From Gemmatimonadota bacterium (lineage in GTDB: Bacteria; Gemmatimonadota; Gemmatimonadetes; Gemmatimonadales; Gemmatimonadaceae): a stretch of DNA of 64,000 bases. The notes beneath the pieces are model-generated. The model made no database searches and had not been told where the DNA came from. It worked only from the letters and a program-made list of their open reading frames with translations. Each line of letters opens with the position of its first letter. Within the stretch, counting starts at the first letter, position 1. Below, one piece after another: positions 39,111 through 48,580 of the stretch. The translations under genes and the position numbers were made by a program. The stretch lies in contig VHBO01000002.1 of the NCBI GenBank assembly GCA_016871895.1, positions 1 through 64,000 of the forward strand. The letters are read 5' to 3'.

Positions 39111-40532
39111 CTATGGTTGGAGCGCGAGGGCGCGGAGGCCCTGATGCAGGTACGTCACGCGTCCGGTCGCGTCACGCACCAGCAGAAGTTCGGTCGGATC
39201 TCCGGTCGGCACGAGGACCCGGAGGCGGTCCTCGCCCACAAGGAGAGCTGGGAGTGTCGCTGGCCCCTGAGAGAACCGGAGCGTATCTGAGCCGGCCGTG
39301 ATGCTGACGCGCGTCGCCCCCTGCGCGTAGGTCCCGGCTACGCGCGCACGCTCCTCGGCGGTCCCAGTGCGCGGCGCGACCACCGGCGGAGGCGTCGCCC
39401 GCGGGAGGCCCACGACCCGCTCCCGCACGAAGGCGTCGATCTCCGGCATCGGGTTGCCACTCCGGTTGTCGAGCACGATGACCGCGATCCGCCGATCGGG
39501 CCACATCGTGACGACTGCGTCAAAGCCGACGATGGCGCCGGCGTGTCCCCACTGCCGAGCACCGTTACGGGTCCCGACGATCAGACCGTACCCGTAGCGT
39601 ACGGTCGAGTCACCGGGGATCGCCTGGTGCCCCGTGCTCAGTTGCGCGACCGTCGAGGCCGCGAGCACCCGACGACCGTCGAGCTCTCCGCCCTGCATCA
39701 TCGCGGTGGCGAATCGCGCGAGCTCCCCGGCCGTGGAGAAGAGGAACCCCGCCGCCCACTGCGCGGTATTCTCGGTGTAGGGTCGCACGAGTGTGGCGGC
39801 ACTCCCGGGTGCGCCCAGATGCCCCTGCGAGAAGTCGGTGGTCATCGCCTCGAGGGGCCGGAACGTCGAGCGCGCCATTCCCGTCGGTCGGAGGACGAGT
39901 CGCTCCGCGAGGGCGGCGAACCGGGCACCCCCCGCCCGCTCGGCCACATATCCGGCCATCGAGTAGGCAGGATTCGAGTAGGAGAGCACGCGCCCTGGCT
40001 CGGTGAAACGCAGGGTGTCGCCGACCTCTCGCATCACCTCGCCGAGCGCGCCCTCGCCCATCCGCCCGTACGGGATCGCATTGTCGATCCACCCCGCGGT
40101 GTGCGTGAGAAGCTGATGCGACGTCGCCTCGCCCACCTGTCGCTGGGCGAGCTCGGGCACGTACCGGCGGATGGGCGCCCGGAGGTCGAGTGCGCCGGTC
40201 GCGGCGAGTTCGCCGAGGGTCGCAGCGGTGATCATCTTCGTGACCGACCCCACGCGGAAGAGCGTGCGCGTGGTGACCGGGCGCTTCGACTCCACATCCG
40301 CGAGCCCGAGGCCGCGCTCGTAGACGAGTGCACCATCGACGACGACCGCAACCTGGACGCCAGGCGTCTGTGTGCGGGTGAGCGCGGCGGTCACGACGCT
40401 GTCGAGGGCAGGCGCCCACGCGCGCGAGGGCGCCGATTGGCCCGGCAGCGGCGACGTGACCGGGAGCGTTCCGACCAGCAGCGCGGCGAGGAGGCGTCGG
40501 GACCGACGCGGTGCGAGGTGGGTGTGTGCCAT
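39111..40532 (-). CDS. Class C beta-lactamase-like serine hydrolase
   Basis: FRVGSVTKMITAATLGELAATG, LLTHTAGW, YSNPAYSMAGYVAER, QWGHAGAIVGF. Confidence 0.92.
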   Translation of the reverse strand: MAHTHLAPRRSRRLLAALLVGTLPVTSPLPGQSAPSRAWAPALDSVVTAALTRTQTPGVQVAVVVDGALVYERGLGLADVESKRPVTTRTLFRVGSVTKMITAATLGELAATGALDLRAPIRRYVPELAQRQVGEATSHQLLTHTAGWIDNAIPYGRMGEGALGEVMREVGDTLRFTEPGRVLSYSNPAYSMAGYVAERAGGARFAALAERLVLRPTGMARSTFRPLEAMTTDFSQGHLGAPGSAATLVRPYTENTAQWAAGFLFSTAGELARFATAMMQGGELDGRRVLAASTVAQLSTGHQAIPGDSTVRYGYGLIVGTRNGARQWGHAGAIVGFDAVVTMWPDRRIAVIVLDNRSGNPMPEIDAFVRERVVGLPRATPPPVVAPRTGTAEERARVAGTYAQGATRVSITAGSDTLRFSQGPATLPALLVGEDRLRVLVPTGDPTELLLVRDATGRVTYLHQGLRALALQP

Positions 40533-40536
40533 CGGT

Positions 40537-42159
40537 TCAGCGAACGGAGGTGAATGTCGTGGAGAGCCAGTCGGCAAGGGTGCCGAGCACCTCACCATCG
40601 ATGCGCGGGTTCGTGAGGCGGGCATAGCGTCCCGGGAACCCATCGGGGTCGCGCAGGAAGAGATGATTCCGATCGGGGAAGGTCACGCGGGTCACTCGCG
40701 CGTTGCCGGCGCCGCGTAACGTGGCCTCGAGTCGCTCAGCCTCCACCGGCCGCACCTGTTGGTCGGTCGCGCCCTGCAGGATCAGGACCGGCTGCCGGAC
40801 GCGTCGGGCCGTCGGGAGTGGGTCGTAGGTGAGGAAGTAGCGAAGCCAAGGGGAGCCGGCGGCGCTGGAGTCCACCTGCGCGCGCGTCGCGCGGAGCGCC
40901 GAGTCCTTCGCGCCGGCGGGGATCGTGGTGTCGCCACGCACGAGATTCGCGGTCTGGTAGTCGATGATCTCGCGTCCGGAGAAGGCGGGACCCGCCATCA
41001 GGACGATCGCTGCGAGTCGTGGGTCGCTCGCGGCGATCATCGGAGCGATCATCCCCCCTTCGCTGTGCCCGACGAGCGCGATGCGCGCCGGGTCGATGTC
41101 GGCGCGCCCTCGGAGGTACGCGACCGCCGCGCGGATGTCATCGGCGAAGTCGGCGCTCGTCCCATTCACGTCGCCACCGGATCCGCCGGCGCCGCGGTCG
41201 TCGAGTCGGAGCACGGCGATGCCACGGCGGCCGAGGGTGTCCGCGATCTGACGGAAGGGCCGCACGCCCCCGGCGAAGGGGATGTACTCGTCGCGGTCCT
41301 GCATCCCGGAGCCGGTGATGGTGACGACCGCGGGCACGCGACCGGCGCTCGGCGGACGCGTGAGTGTGCCGGCGAGAGTATGGCCCGCCGGTGTCTTCAC
41401 AGAGACTTCTTCTGCGGTGTATGGTGCGCCCGCCGGGGCCGAGTAGTCAGGGCGGCCATACGGGACGCGGGCCGCTTCGGCGCCGGTGACCACGATGATG
41501 CGGACCTCCTGCGCCGGGATCCGACCACCGCTGATGTTCCCGGCCGCATCCACGGCGGCCTCGATCACACTGGGGCCGATGCGGAGTCGCACGCTGTCGG
41601 CGCCGACGAGTTCGATGGTGCCGTCGAGGGTGGCTGCGCCCGCCAGTGCGAAGAGGGGACGCGTGAGCGAGCGGACCCCACGCGCTCGAGCCGTCCGCAC
41701 CATCTGCTCCATCGCGATGAAATCGTTGTTCATCAGCGGTAGCGCACCAGCGCGGGTCGCCAGATGCAGTGGGCGCGTGACGCCACCTGCGCGGATCTCG
41801 AGGTGCGCGCTGTCGCCGCGGAAGGTGATGGCGCCGGACTGCATCGGTGCCGCATCGGCCGCGGCCGCCGGGCCGAATACATCGAACTCCGCCGCGGGGA
41901 TCGACTGGTCCGGCGCAATCGTGTACCGGAGCGAAATCCGCGGCATCCCGTTGCCGACGATGACGCCGGTGGCGCCGGTCGCGGTGCGCTGCACCCGCTC
42001 CACGAGGAGAGTGTCGGTGCCCTTAAGCAGCAGGATCACCGCCTGTCGCGGTGCGGTGGTCTGCGCGGGGGTGGGGCGCGGGGCGAGGGGCAGGAGCACG
42101 GCGAGCATCGCCGCCAGCTTCATGGTGAGGCGTCGGGTCGCGGATCGGGGCATCGGCAT
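40537..42159 (-). CDS. Alpha/beta hydrolase
   Basis: GHSEGGMIAPMIA, VLRLDDRGAGGSGGD, VLILQGATDQQV, FPDRNHLF. Confidence 0.88.
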   Translation of the reverse strand: MPMPRSATRRLTMKLAAMLAVLLPLAPRPTPAQTTAPRQAVILLLKGTDTLLVERVQRTATGATGVIVGNGMPRISLRYTIAPDQSIPAAEFDVFGPAAAADAAPMQSGAITFRGDSAHLEIRAGGVTRPLHLATRAGALPLMNNDFIAMEQMVRTARARGVRSLTRPLFALAGAATLDGTIELVGADSVRLRIGPSVIEAAVDAAGNISGGRIPAQEVRIIVVTGAEAARVPYGRPDYSAPAGAPYTAEEVSVKTPAGHTLAGTLTRPPSAGRVPAVVTITGSGMQDRDEYIPFAGGVRPFRQIADTLGRRGIAVLRLDDRGAGGSGGDVNGTSADFADDIRAAVAYLRGRADIDPARIALVGHSEGGMIAPMIAASDPRLAAIVLMAGPAFSGREIIDYQTANLVRGDTTIPAGAKDSALRATRAQVDSSAAGSPWLRYFLTYDPLPTARRVRQPVLILQGATDQQVRPVEAERLEATLRGAGNARVTRVTFPDRNHLFLRDPDGFPGRYARLTNPRIDGEVLGTLADWLSTTFTSVR

Positions 42160-42341
42160 CACGTCTCGGAGGAGGGGCGACCGGTCCGCGCCTTCGGGGT
42201 GCGGCCGGTCTTCGCGAGGGCATCGCGCAGGAGGAACTCGATCTGTCCGTTGACCGAGCGTAGCTCGTCGTCCGCCCAGCGTTGCAGGGCGTCGAGCAGC
42301 GCGCGGTCGACGCGCAGGAGGAAGGCCTTCTTCTCGGCCAC
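42159..42341 (-). CDS. Arc-like ribbon-helix-helix protein
   Basis: MAEKKAFLLRVDRALLDALQRWADDELRSVNGQIEFLLRDALAKTGRTPK. Confidence 0.75.
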   Translation of the reverse strand: MAEKKAFLLRVDRALLDALQRWADDELRSVNGQIEFLLRDALAKTGRTPKARTGRPSSET

Positions 42342-42348
42342 GCCGCGC

Positions 42349-43215
42349 CTAGTAGATCGAGCCGGCGTTCACCACGGGCTGCGACGAGCGCTCCGAGCAG
42401 AGCACCACGAGGAGGTTGCTCACCATCGCGGCCTTCCGTTCTTCATCTAACTGCACGATCGCCTTTTCGCTGAGCATCCCGAGCGCCATCTCGACCATCC
42501 CGACCGCGCCCTCGACGATCTTCTGACGCGCCGCGATGATCGCGCTCGCCTGCTGCCGCTGCAGCATCGCGGCCGCAATCTCCGGCGAGTAGGCGAGGTG
42601 CGAGATCCGAGCCTCGACGACCTCGACCCCCGCCTTCCGGAGCCGGTCCGCGAGGGCCTGCTCGAGCGCGTGCGAGACCTCTTCGGTGTGCGTCGAAAGT
42701 GAGTGCTCGCCGGCGGCGTGCGAATCGTACGGGTACTGCGTCGCCACCGTCCGGAGCGCTGATTCCGCCTGCACCTCGACGTACCGCACGTAGTCATCGA
42801 CCTCGAAGAGCGCCTCGGCGGAATCCACGACCTTCCAGACGACGATCGCGCCGATCTCGATCGGGTTCGAGTGGTTGTCGTTCACTTTTAGCTTGGCCGT
42901 CTCGAAGTTCCGCACGCGGAGCGAGATGGTCTGCTTCGTCACGAACGGGTTGGCCCACCAGAAGCCATCCTGGCTGACGGTGCCCTGGTAGGTGCCGAAG
43001 AGGACGAGCGCCTTCGCCTCGTTGGGCTGGACGATGAAGAAGCCGCCGAGGCTGACGAGCGCGGTGATGAACGCGATCGCGCCGATCAGGCCGAGGAGGT
43101 TGGCCCCGACGATGAAGCGGGAGGCGGTGAACCAAGCCAGTGCGGCGCTACTGGCGAGGAGGGCGACGAGCATCGGCAGGCCGGGAGCGGCTTTGTAGGA
43201 GGCTTGACGGGGCAT
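42349..43215 (-). CDS. SPFH domain (stomatin/prohibitin-like) membrane protein
   Basis: [22 protein letters not shown]...[33 protein letters not shown]...[44 protein letters not shown]. Confidence 0.92.
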   Translation of the reverse strand: MPRQASYKAAPGLPMLVALLASSAALAWFTASRFIVGANLLGLIGAIAFITALVSLGGFFIVQPNEAKALVLFGTYQGTVSQDGFWWANPFVTKQTISLRVRNFETAKLKVNDNHSNPIEIGAIVVWKVVDSAEALFEVDDYVRYVEVQAESALRTVATQYPYDSHAAGEHSLSTHTEEVSHALEQALADRLRKAGVEVVEARISHLAYSPEIAAAMLQRQQASAIIAARQKIVEGAVGMVEMALGMLSEKAIVQLDEERKAAMVSNLLVVLCSERSSQPVVNAGSIY

Positions 43216-43296
43216 ATGGGGGACTCCGGAGCGGTCGTAGGGGATGTCAAAGTGATATCATTCTGGAAGCATCGAGGCAAGGGGGATGGGAGAGAG

Positions 43297-43367
43297 GCTG
43301 AATGCTGGAAGCTGACGGCTGGAAGCAGAAAGCGAGAAGGCCGGCGCTGTTGCTTTCGGCCTTTCGC
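43297..43367. repeat. Intergenic degenerate repeat (GCTGGAAGC words) with imperfect stem-loop
   Basis: ggctgaatgctggaagctgacggctggaagcagaaagcgagaaggcc...ggcctttcgc; GCGAGAAGGCC pairs with GGCCTTTCGC with one bulge. Confidence 0.6.
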
Positions 43368-43395
43368 CTCCCGCCTGCAGCTTTGAGCCTCCAGC

Positions 43396-43881
43396 TTACC
43401 GCTTCAGCACCACCTGAATCACCCCATTCGAATGCCCCGTGCCCCAGCGCGTGGTCGCATCGGTCGCGCCGATGTAGCGAATCTCTCGCACCGTGGCGCG
43501 CATCACGGTCCCGAGGGCTTCCACGTCGCCAAGCCGGACCTCTTCGACATAGGCCACCACGCCGAAGACGGTCCCGGCCCCCACGCTGCCTCCGGTCAGG
43601 TTCCGCGGCCGTAGCATCATCGGGCGAAGTCGCTCCACCAACTGATATGCGTTCTGGATGTCGGGCGCCGCCGCCTCGATCTCGGCGGAGTTGATCAGGT
43701 TCGAGGAGCCGCGTGCCACGCGGGTCGGGGTGGCAGCCCGTGCCGTCGTCCCGGCGGCCGTCGCCGCTGTTGTTGCCGTCGCGGCGGGCGCCGGACTCCC
43801 AGCCGCCGCGGCCCCGGACGAGCCACCGCCGCACGCGGCGACGAGGGCGGCGATGAATAGGAACAGAGCGGAACGGCGCAT
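43396..43881 (-). CDS. Lipoprotein with TonB-plug-like C-terminal motif, unknown function
   Basis: Lipobox ALVAACGGG; IQNAYQLVERLRPMMLRPRN...YVEEVRLGDVEALGTV...IRYIGATDATTRWGTGHSNGVIQVVLKR. Confidence 0.7.
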   Translation of the reverse strand: MRRSALFLFIAALVAACGGGSSGAAAAGSPAPAATATTAATAAGTTARAATPTRVARGSSNLINSAEIEAAAPDIQNAYQLVERLRPMMLRPRNLTGGSVGAGTVFGVVAYVEEVRLGDVEALGTVMRATVREIRYIGATDATTRWGTGHSNGVIQVVLKR

Positions 43882-43973
43882 CGGAACCTCGACAGGCGGA
43901 AATGAAGGCAAACAGAAGGCAGCGGAGGTAGGGAGAGCGTCGCACCCCTGACCGTACTCCGCAAGCGAGCCGC

Positions 43974-44002
43974 GTTCAGCTTCCAGCATCCAGCATCCAG
44001 CC
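43974..44002. repeat. Inverted copy of the 43297 repeat unit
   Basis: gttcagcttccagcatccagcatccagcc; reverse complement ggctggatgctggatgctggaagctgaac resembles ggctgaatgctggaagctgac. Confidence 0.6.
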
Positions 44003-44100
44003 GCCCCTCCTTGCGCCCTCCCCCCGCCACCCACACCATCCTCTTGCTGCGCGCCGAATCACCTGCGCCCCGATCCCCCTCCCTCCGACCGGACCCTGCC

Positions 44101-47100
44101 GTGTCCCGTACCCTGCGCGTCCTCTCCCTCCTCGCTGCCCTCACGCCCGCCCTCGTGCCGAGCGGCCTCGCCGCCCAGCGCGGGGCCGCACCCGCCGCCG
44201 CGACCCGCGCGGCGGTCGACACCACCGCCCTCGCCCGTCTCGCGTTCCGCAACGTCGGGCCGGCGAACATGATGGGCCGCTCGACCGACATCGAGGGGGT
44301 GCCGGGCAATCCGAACCTCGTCTACGTCGGTACCGCTGCGGGCGGCGTCTGGAAGACCACGAACGCCGGGACCACCTGGAGCCCGCTCTTCGACCGGCAG
44401 TCGACGCTCGCGGTCGGCGACCTCGCGCTCGAGCCTGGGAATCCACAGGTGATCTACGTCGGCACCGGCGAAGGGAATGTCCGCAACTCGGTCTCCTTCG
44501 GACGCGGTGTCTTCAAGTCGACCGACGGTGGCACCTCCTGGACGAACGTCGGCCTCACCGATACGCGGCACATCGCGCGCGTGATGGTCCACCCCACCGA
44601 GCGGCAGACGGTGTACGTCTGCGCGGTCGGGCATATGGCGGGCCCGAACACGGAGCGCGGCGTCTTCGTCTCGCGCGACGGCGGCGCCTCCTGGACCAAG
44701 ACCCTCTACACCGACGATCGCCACGGCTGCGCCGACCTCGACATCGACCCGGTCAACCCGAACATCGTCTACGCGGCGATGTGGCAGTTCGATCGCAAGC
44801 AGTGGACGTTCCGCTCGGGCTCCGAGCAGGGCGGCATCTACAAGTCGATCGACGGCGGCCGTACCTGGAAGAAGCTCGGCGGCGGGCTCCCGGCGCTCAT
44901 CGGCCGCATCGGTCTGAAGGTCGCCCCGTCGAGCCCGAACACGGTCTACGCGATCCTCGAGTCCCGAAAGGACGGATACGTCTGGCGCAGCGATGACCAC
45001 GGTGAGACGTGGCGCCGCGTCTCCGACGACGCCAAGACGATCTGCCGAGGCTACTACTACTCCGACCTCCGCGTCGATCCGGTCGACGAGAACCGCGTCT
45101 ACGCGATCGCCTGCAACCTCTCGGTCTCGATCGATGGCGGCCGCACCTTCCGCTCGATCTCGCAGCGCATCCACGGCGACCATCACGGCCTCTGGATCGA
45201 CCCGACCGACCCGGCGCGCGTCTGGCAGGTGAACGACGGTGGCATCGCGGTCTCGCACGACCGCGCCGAGACCTGGCGCTTCCCGAACCAGTTCGTGCTC
45301 GCGCAGTTCTACCAGCTGCACGCGGACAACCGGGAGCCCTTCTACTTCCTTGGCGGCGGCCTGCAGGACAACGGCAACTGGGTCGGCCCGAGCCGCACGC
45401 GCGACCCGCTCGGCATCCTCGTCGACGATTGGAACCTCGTCTCGTACGGCGACGGCTACTATCAGGTCACGCATCCGGACGATCCCGACTACTTCGTCAC
45501 CGATGCGCAGGGCGGGATGATCTTCCGCACGCGGATGCAGACCCGCGAGCAGGAGGACATCTCCCCGCAGCCGCGGCGCAACGACGGCGGTCCGGTGAAC
45601 CAGCTCCAGTACCGCTTCAACTGGAACGCGCCGGTGGTCGCCTCGCCTCACGACGGGAAGACGCTCTACTTCGGTGCGCAGGTCCTCTTCAAGTCGACCG
45701 ACTTCGGCGGCACCTGGAACGCGATCTCGGGTGACCTCACGAAGAACGACACCACCCGGCACGGCTGGGCGGGCGGCCCCGCGATGACCGAGGCGACGAC
45801 CGCCGAGTTCTACAACACGATCTACAGCGTGGCGGAATCGCCGGCGCAGGCGGGCGTCATCTGGGTCGGCACCGACGATGGCAACGTGCAGCTCACGCGG
45901 GACGGCGGCCGCAGCTGGACCCGCGTCGATGCGCGCATTCCGGGCGTCGGGCCGGAGGCGGTGGTGAGTCATATTGAGGCGAGCCGTCGCGCCGCCTGCA
46001 CCGCGTACGTGACCTTCGAGCGGAAGTTCATGGACGACCTCAAGCCGTACGCCTTCCGCACCACCGACTGTGGCACCACCTGGACGAGCATCGCGGGGAA
46101 CCTCCCCGAGGGCGCCTACCTGCAGGTGCTGCGCGAGGATCCGAAGAACCCCGAGGTGCTCTACGCGGGGACGGAGATCGGGCTCTACGTGAGCGTCACC
46201 GGCGGCGGCGACTGGTTCCGCCTCGGTGGGAACCTCCCGGCTGTCCCGGTGCACGAGGTGCTCGTGCACGGACGCGAGAACGACCTCATCGTCGCGACGC
46301 ACGGCCGCGGCGCGTGGATCCTCGACGATGCGTCGGTGATCCAGGAGCTCGCGGCCGCGGCGGCGAAGCCGGCGCATCTCTTCGCGATGCGCACGGCGAC
46401 CCGGTTCGCGACCAAGCAGAATAAGGGCTCGCTCGGCGACGATCTCTTCCGCGGCCCGAACCCCGCGTACGGCGCGATCATCCGCTATCACCTGAAGGCG
46501 GCGCCGGCGGCCGGGACGGCGTCGAAGCTCGAGATCCTTGATAACGCCGGGCGGGTCATCCGCACCTACCCGCGCATCCCGACCGCGGTGGGAATCAACA
46601 CCACCGCGTGGGACCTCGCGCACGAGGCGGCACGCCCGCGACGCGCGGCGGCCGCTCCTGCGGCCGGTGACGACGACGGCGAGGAAGGGTTCTTCGGTGG
46701 CGGTGGTGGCCCGCGCGCGCTGCCGGGCCGCTATACCGTGCGTCTCACCATCGGCACGCAGGTGCTCGAACAGCCGGTGACGGTGCGCGTCGACCCGACC
46801 GCGCGCACCACCCCCGAGGGACTCCGTGCGCAGTTCGACCTCGCGATGCAGTTGCGGGACCTCGTCTCGCAGGCGAATGACACCCTTCGCGCGCTCGACG
46901 CGCGGAGGGGGGAGCTCGAGGCGCGTCGTCGCGCGGCGCAGGCGATCCCGAACCAGGAGGGTGCGGCCGTCGTGCGGACGCTGACGACGGAGCTCGCCGA
47001 GGTCGACACGCTGATCACCACGCTCACCAAGCCGGCGAACTATCCCTACTGGAGCGAGGGGCCGCGCGTCACCGAGCGGCTCAGCGGTCTGCAGCGGAAC

Positions 47101-47223
47101 GTCGACTCGGGGAACTTCCCGCCGACGACACCGCAGCAGGCGCTCTCCCGCGAACTCGCGATCGAGCTAAAGCAGGCGCTCGATCGGGTGCAGAAGTACC
47201 TCGGTCGCTACACGACGATGTGA
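44101..47223 (+). CDS. BNR/VPS10-like beta-propeller secreted protein (glycosyl hydrolase-like)
   Basis: Signal peptide; repeated VWKTTNAGTTWSPLF, FKSTDGGTSWTNVG, VFVSRDGGASWTKT, IYKSIDGGRTWKKLG. Confidence 0.88.
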   Translation: MSRTLRVLSLLAALTPALVPSGLAAQRGAAPAAATRAAVDTTALARLAFRNVGPANMMGRSTDIEGVPGNPNLVYVGTAAGGVWKTTNAGTTWSPLFDRQSTLAVGDLALEPGNPQVIYVGTGEGNVRNSVSFGRGVFKSTDGGTSWTNVGLTDTRHIARVMVHPTERQTVYVCAVGHMAGPNTERGVFVSRDGGASWTKTLYTDDRHGCADLDIDPVNPNIVYAAMWQFDRKQWTFRSGSEQGGIYKSIDGGRTWKKLGGGLPALIGRIGLKVAPSSPNTVYAILESRKDGYVWRSDDHGETWRRVSDDAKTICRGYYYSDLRVDPVDENRVYAIACNLSVSIDGGRTFRSISQRIHGDHHGLWIDPTDPARVWQVNDGGIAVSHDRAETWRFPNQFVLAQFYQLHADNREPFYFLGGGLQDNGNWVGPSRTRDPLGILVDDWNLVSYGDGYYQVTHPDDPDYFVTDAQGGMIFRTRMQTREQEDISPQPRRNDGGPVNQLQYRFNWNAPVVASPHDGKTLYFGAQVLFKSTDFGGTWNAISGDLTKNDTTRHGWAGGPAMTEATTAEFYNTIYSVAESPAQAGVIWVGTDDGNVQLTRDGGRSWTRVDARIPGVGPEAVVSHIEASRRAACTAYVTFERKFMDDLKPYAFRTTDCGTTWTSIAGNLPEGAYLQVLREDPKNPEVLYAGTEIGLYVSVTGGGDWFRLGGNLPAVPVHEVLVHGRENDLIVATHGRGAWILDDASVIQELAAAAAKPAHLFAMRTATRFATKQNKGSLGDDLFRGPNPAYGAIIRYHLKAAPAAGTASKLEILDNAGRVIRTYPRIPTAVGINTTAWDLAHEAARPRRAAAAPAAGDDDGEEGFFGGGGGPRALPGRYTVRLTIGTQVLEQPVTVRVDPTARTTPEGLRAQFDLAMQLRDLVSQANDTLRALDARRGELEARRRAAQAIPNQEGAAVVRTLTTELAEVDTLITTLTKPANYPYWSEGPRVTERLSGLQRNVDSGNFPPTTPQQALSRELAIELKQALDRVQKYLGRYTTM

Positions 47224-48525
47224 TCAGCCGGGCTCGTGCCCGTCCTGCACCGGCGCGAGGATCCCGATCGAGATGAAGACGAGCACGACGAGCACGAGGA
47301 TGCCCACGCCCTGCCCCTGGGCGGCGGGCATCCCGCGCTCGATCGTCAGCTTCGCGACGATTGCCCAGATGAGCGGGCCGGTGATCGCGCTGAAGCGCCC
47401 CACCATCCCATACAGGCCGCAGAACTCGCCGATCCGGTCAGGCGGGGTGAGCCGTAGCATATACGGCCGGTCGGCGGCCCAGATGCCGCCCATCCCGATC
47501 CCGGCGAGTGCGCCGATCACGAAGAGCGAATCGACCGGGAGCGTGAAGAGCCCGATCGCCGCCGCGCAGCCGAAGGTGATCACCCAGAGCCAGAGCACCA
47601 TCGATAGCGTGCGCTTCGGCCCGATCCGATCGACGAGCCACCCCCACGCGAAGCCTCCCGCCACCGCGGCGCTGATCGCGGCGAGCATGATCAGCTGCGC
47701 CTTCCCCTCGCCGGCCTTCTGCTCGAGCCCCGACGCGATGGCGACGTTCACGGTGTACAGCGTCATGATGCTGATCACGGTGTTGATCGCGTCGGTGTAG
47801 AAGACGCGGCCGACGAGGAATCGCAGCAGCCCCGGATACCGTCCGCCGTCTCGGAGCGTCGCGAGCGTCTCCGCGGTCGATTCGCGCACCACACGCCAGC
47901 CGAAGACCGGTCGCGGGTTCGGGTTCCCGCGCTCCTTCACGAAGACGAAACAGGGGAGCGCACAGAGGAGGAAGGCGCCGGCGATCGCCGTGAACAGGAA
48001 GGGCTTGTCGTCGGTGCCGAAGATGAGCCCGATCGCCACCGCGAAGTACGACCCGAGGTAGCCGATGGCGACGCCGAGCCCCGAGATGCGCCCGCGATTC
48101 TCGGGGGTGCTCACCTCGATCAGGAGGGCGTCGTAGAATTGCAACCCCGCCTGGTACGTGGCATTCGCGAGAACGAACGCGACCATCGTGAAGAGGTAGC
48201 CACCCCGGCCGATGAGCGCGGTCAGGAGGACGCAGAGCACCGTCGACCAGATCAGGAAGGGCATCCGACGCGCGGCGCGGTCGGTCATCGCGCCGAGCAG
48301 CGGGGAAATGACGAAGATGATCCCCATCGAGATCGCGGTGACGACGCCGTACACAGCATCGGCCCGCTCGGCGCCGACCTGCTCGCGCACCCAGAGCGAG
48401 AAGTAGAGCGAGACGACCCCCATCGAGAAGATCGTGTTCGCTAGGTCGTACAGGACCCAGCTCGCGACGGCACGGCGGGGGATCGCCCGCGCGGGGGCGG
48501 GGGCGGCCAGCGGGGAAGTGGTCAT
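47224..48525 (-). CDS. MFS transporter, UMF1 family
   Basis: SWVLYDLANTIFSMGVVSLYF, SPLLGAMTDRAARRMPFL, FVKERGNP. Confidence 0.85.
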   Translation of the reverse strand: MTTSPLAAPAPARAIPRRAVASWVLYDLANTIFSMGVVSLYFSLWVREQVGAERADAVYGVVTAISMGIIFVISPLLGAMTDRAARRMPFLIWSTVLCVLLTALIGRGGYLFTMVAFVLANATYQAGLQFYDALLIEVSTPENRGRISGLGVAIGYLGSYFAVAIGLIFGTDDKPFLFTAIAGAFLLCALPCFVFVKERGNPNPRPVFGWRVVRESTAETLATLRDGGRYPGLLRFLVGRVFYTDAINTVISIMTLYTVNVAIASGLEQKAGEGKAQLIMLAAISAAVAGGFAWGWLVDRIGPKRTLSMVLWLWVITFGCAAAIGLFTLPVDSLFVIGALAGIGMGGIWAADRPYMLRLTPPDRIGEFCGLYGMVGRFSAITGPLIWAIVAKLTIERGMPAAQGQGVGILVLVVLVFISIGILAPVQDGHEPG

Positions 48526-48580
48526 CCCGGGAAGGTGGGGCGCGCTCCGCGCCGTCGCCACCCGGCGCGATATTCCGGGG

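Noticed and set aside
42159-42341. Toxin-antitoxin module based on the Arc-like RHH protein
   Set aside because: No toxin-like ORF adjacent; neighbours are an SPFH protein and a hydrolase, so an operon-specific regulator is more likely.
44059-46623. 854-aa minus-strand ORF opposite the BNR-repeat gene
   Set aside because: Mirrors the repeats of the real plus-strand gene; low-complexity translation without motifs.
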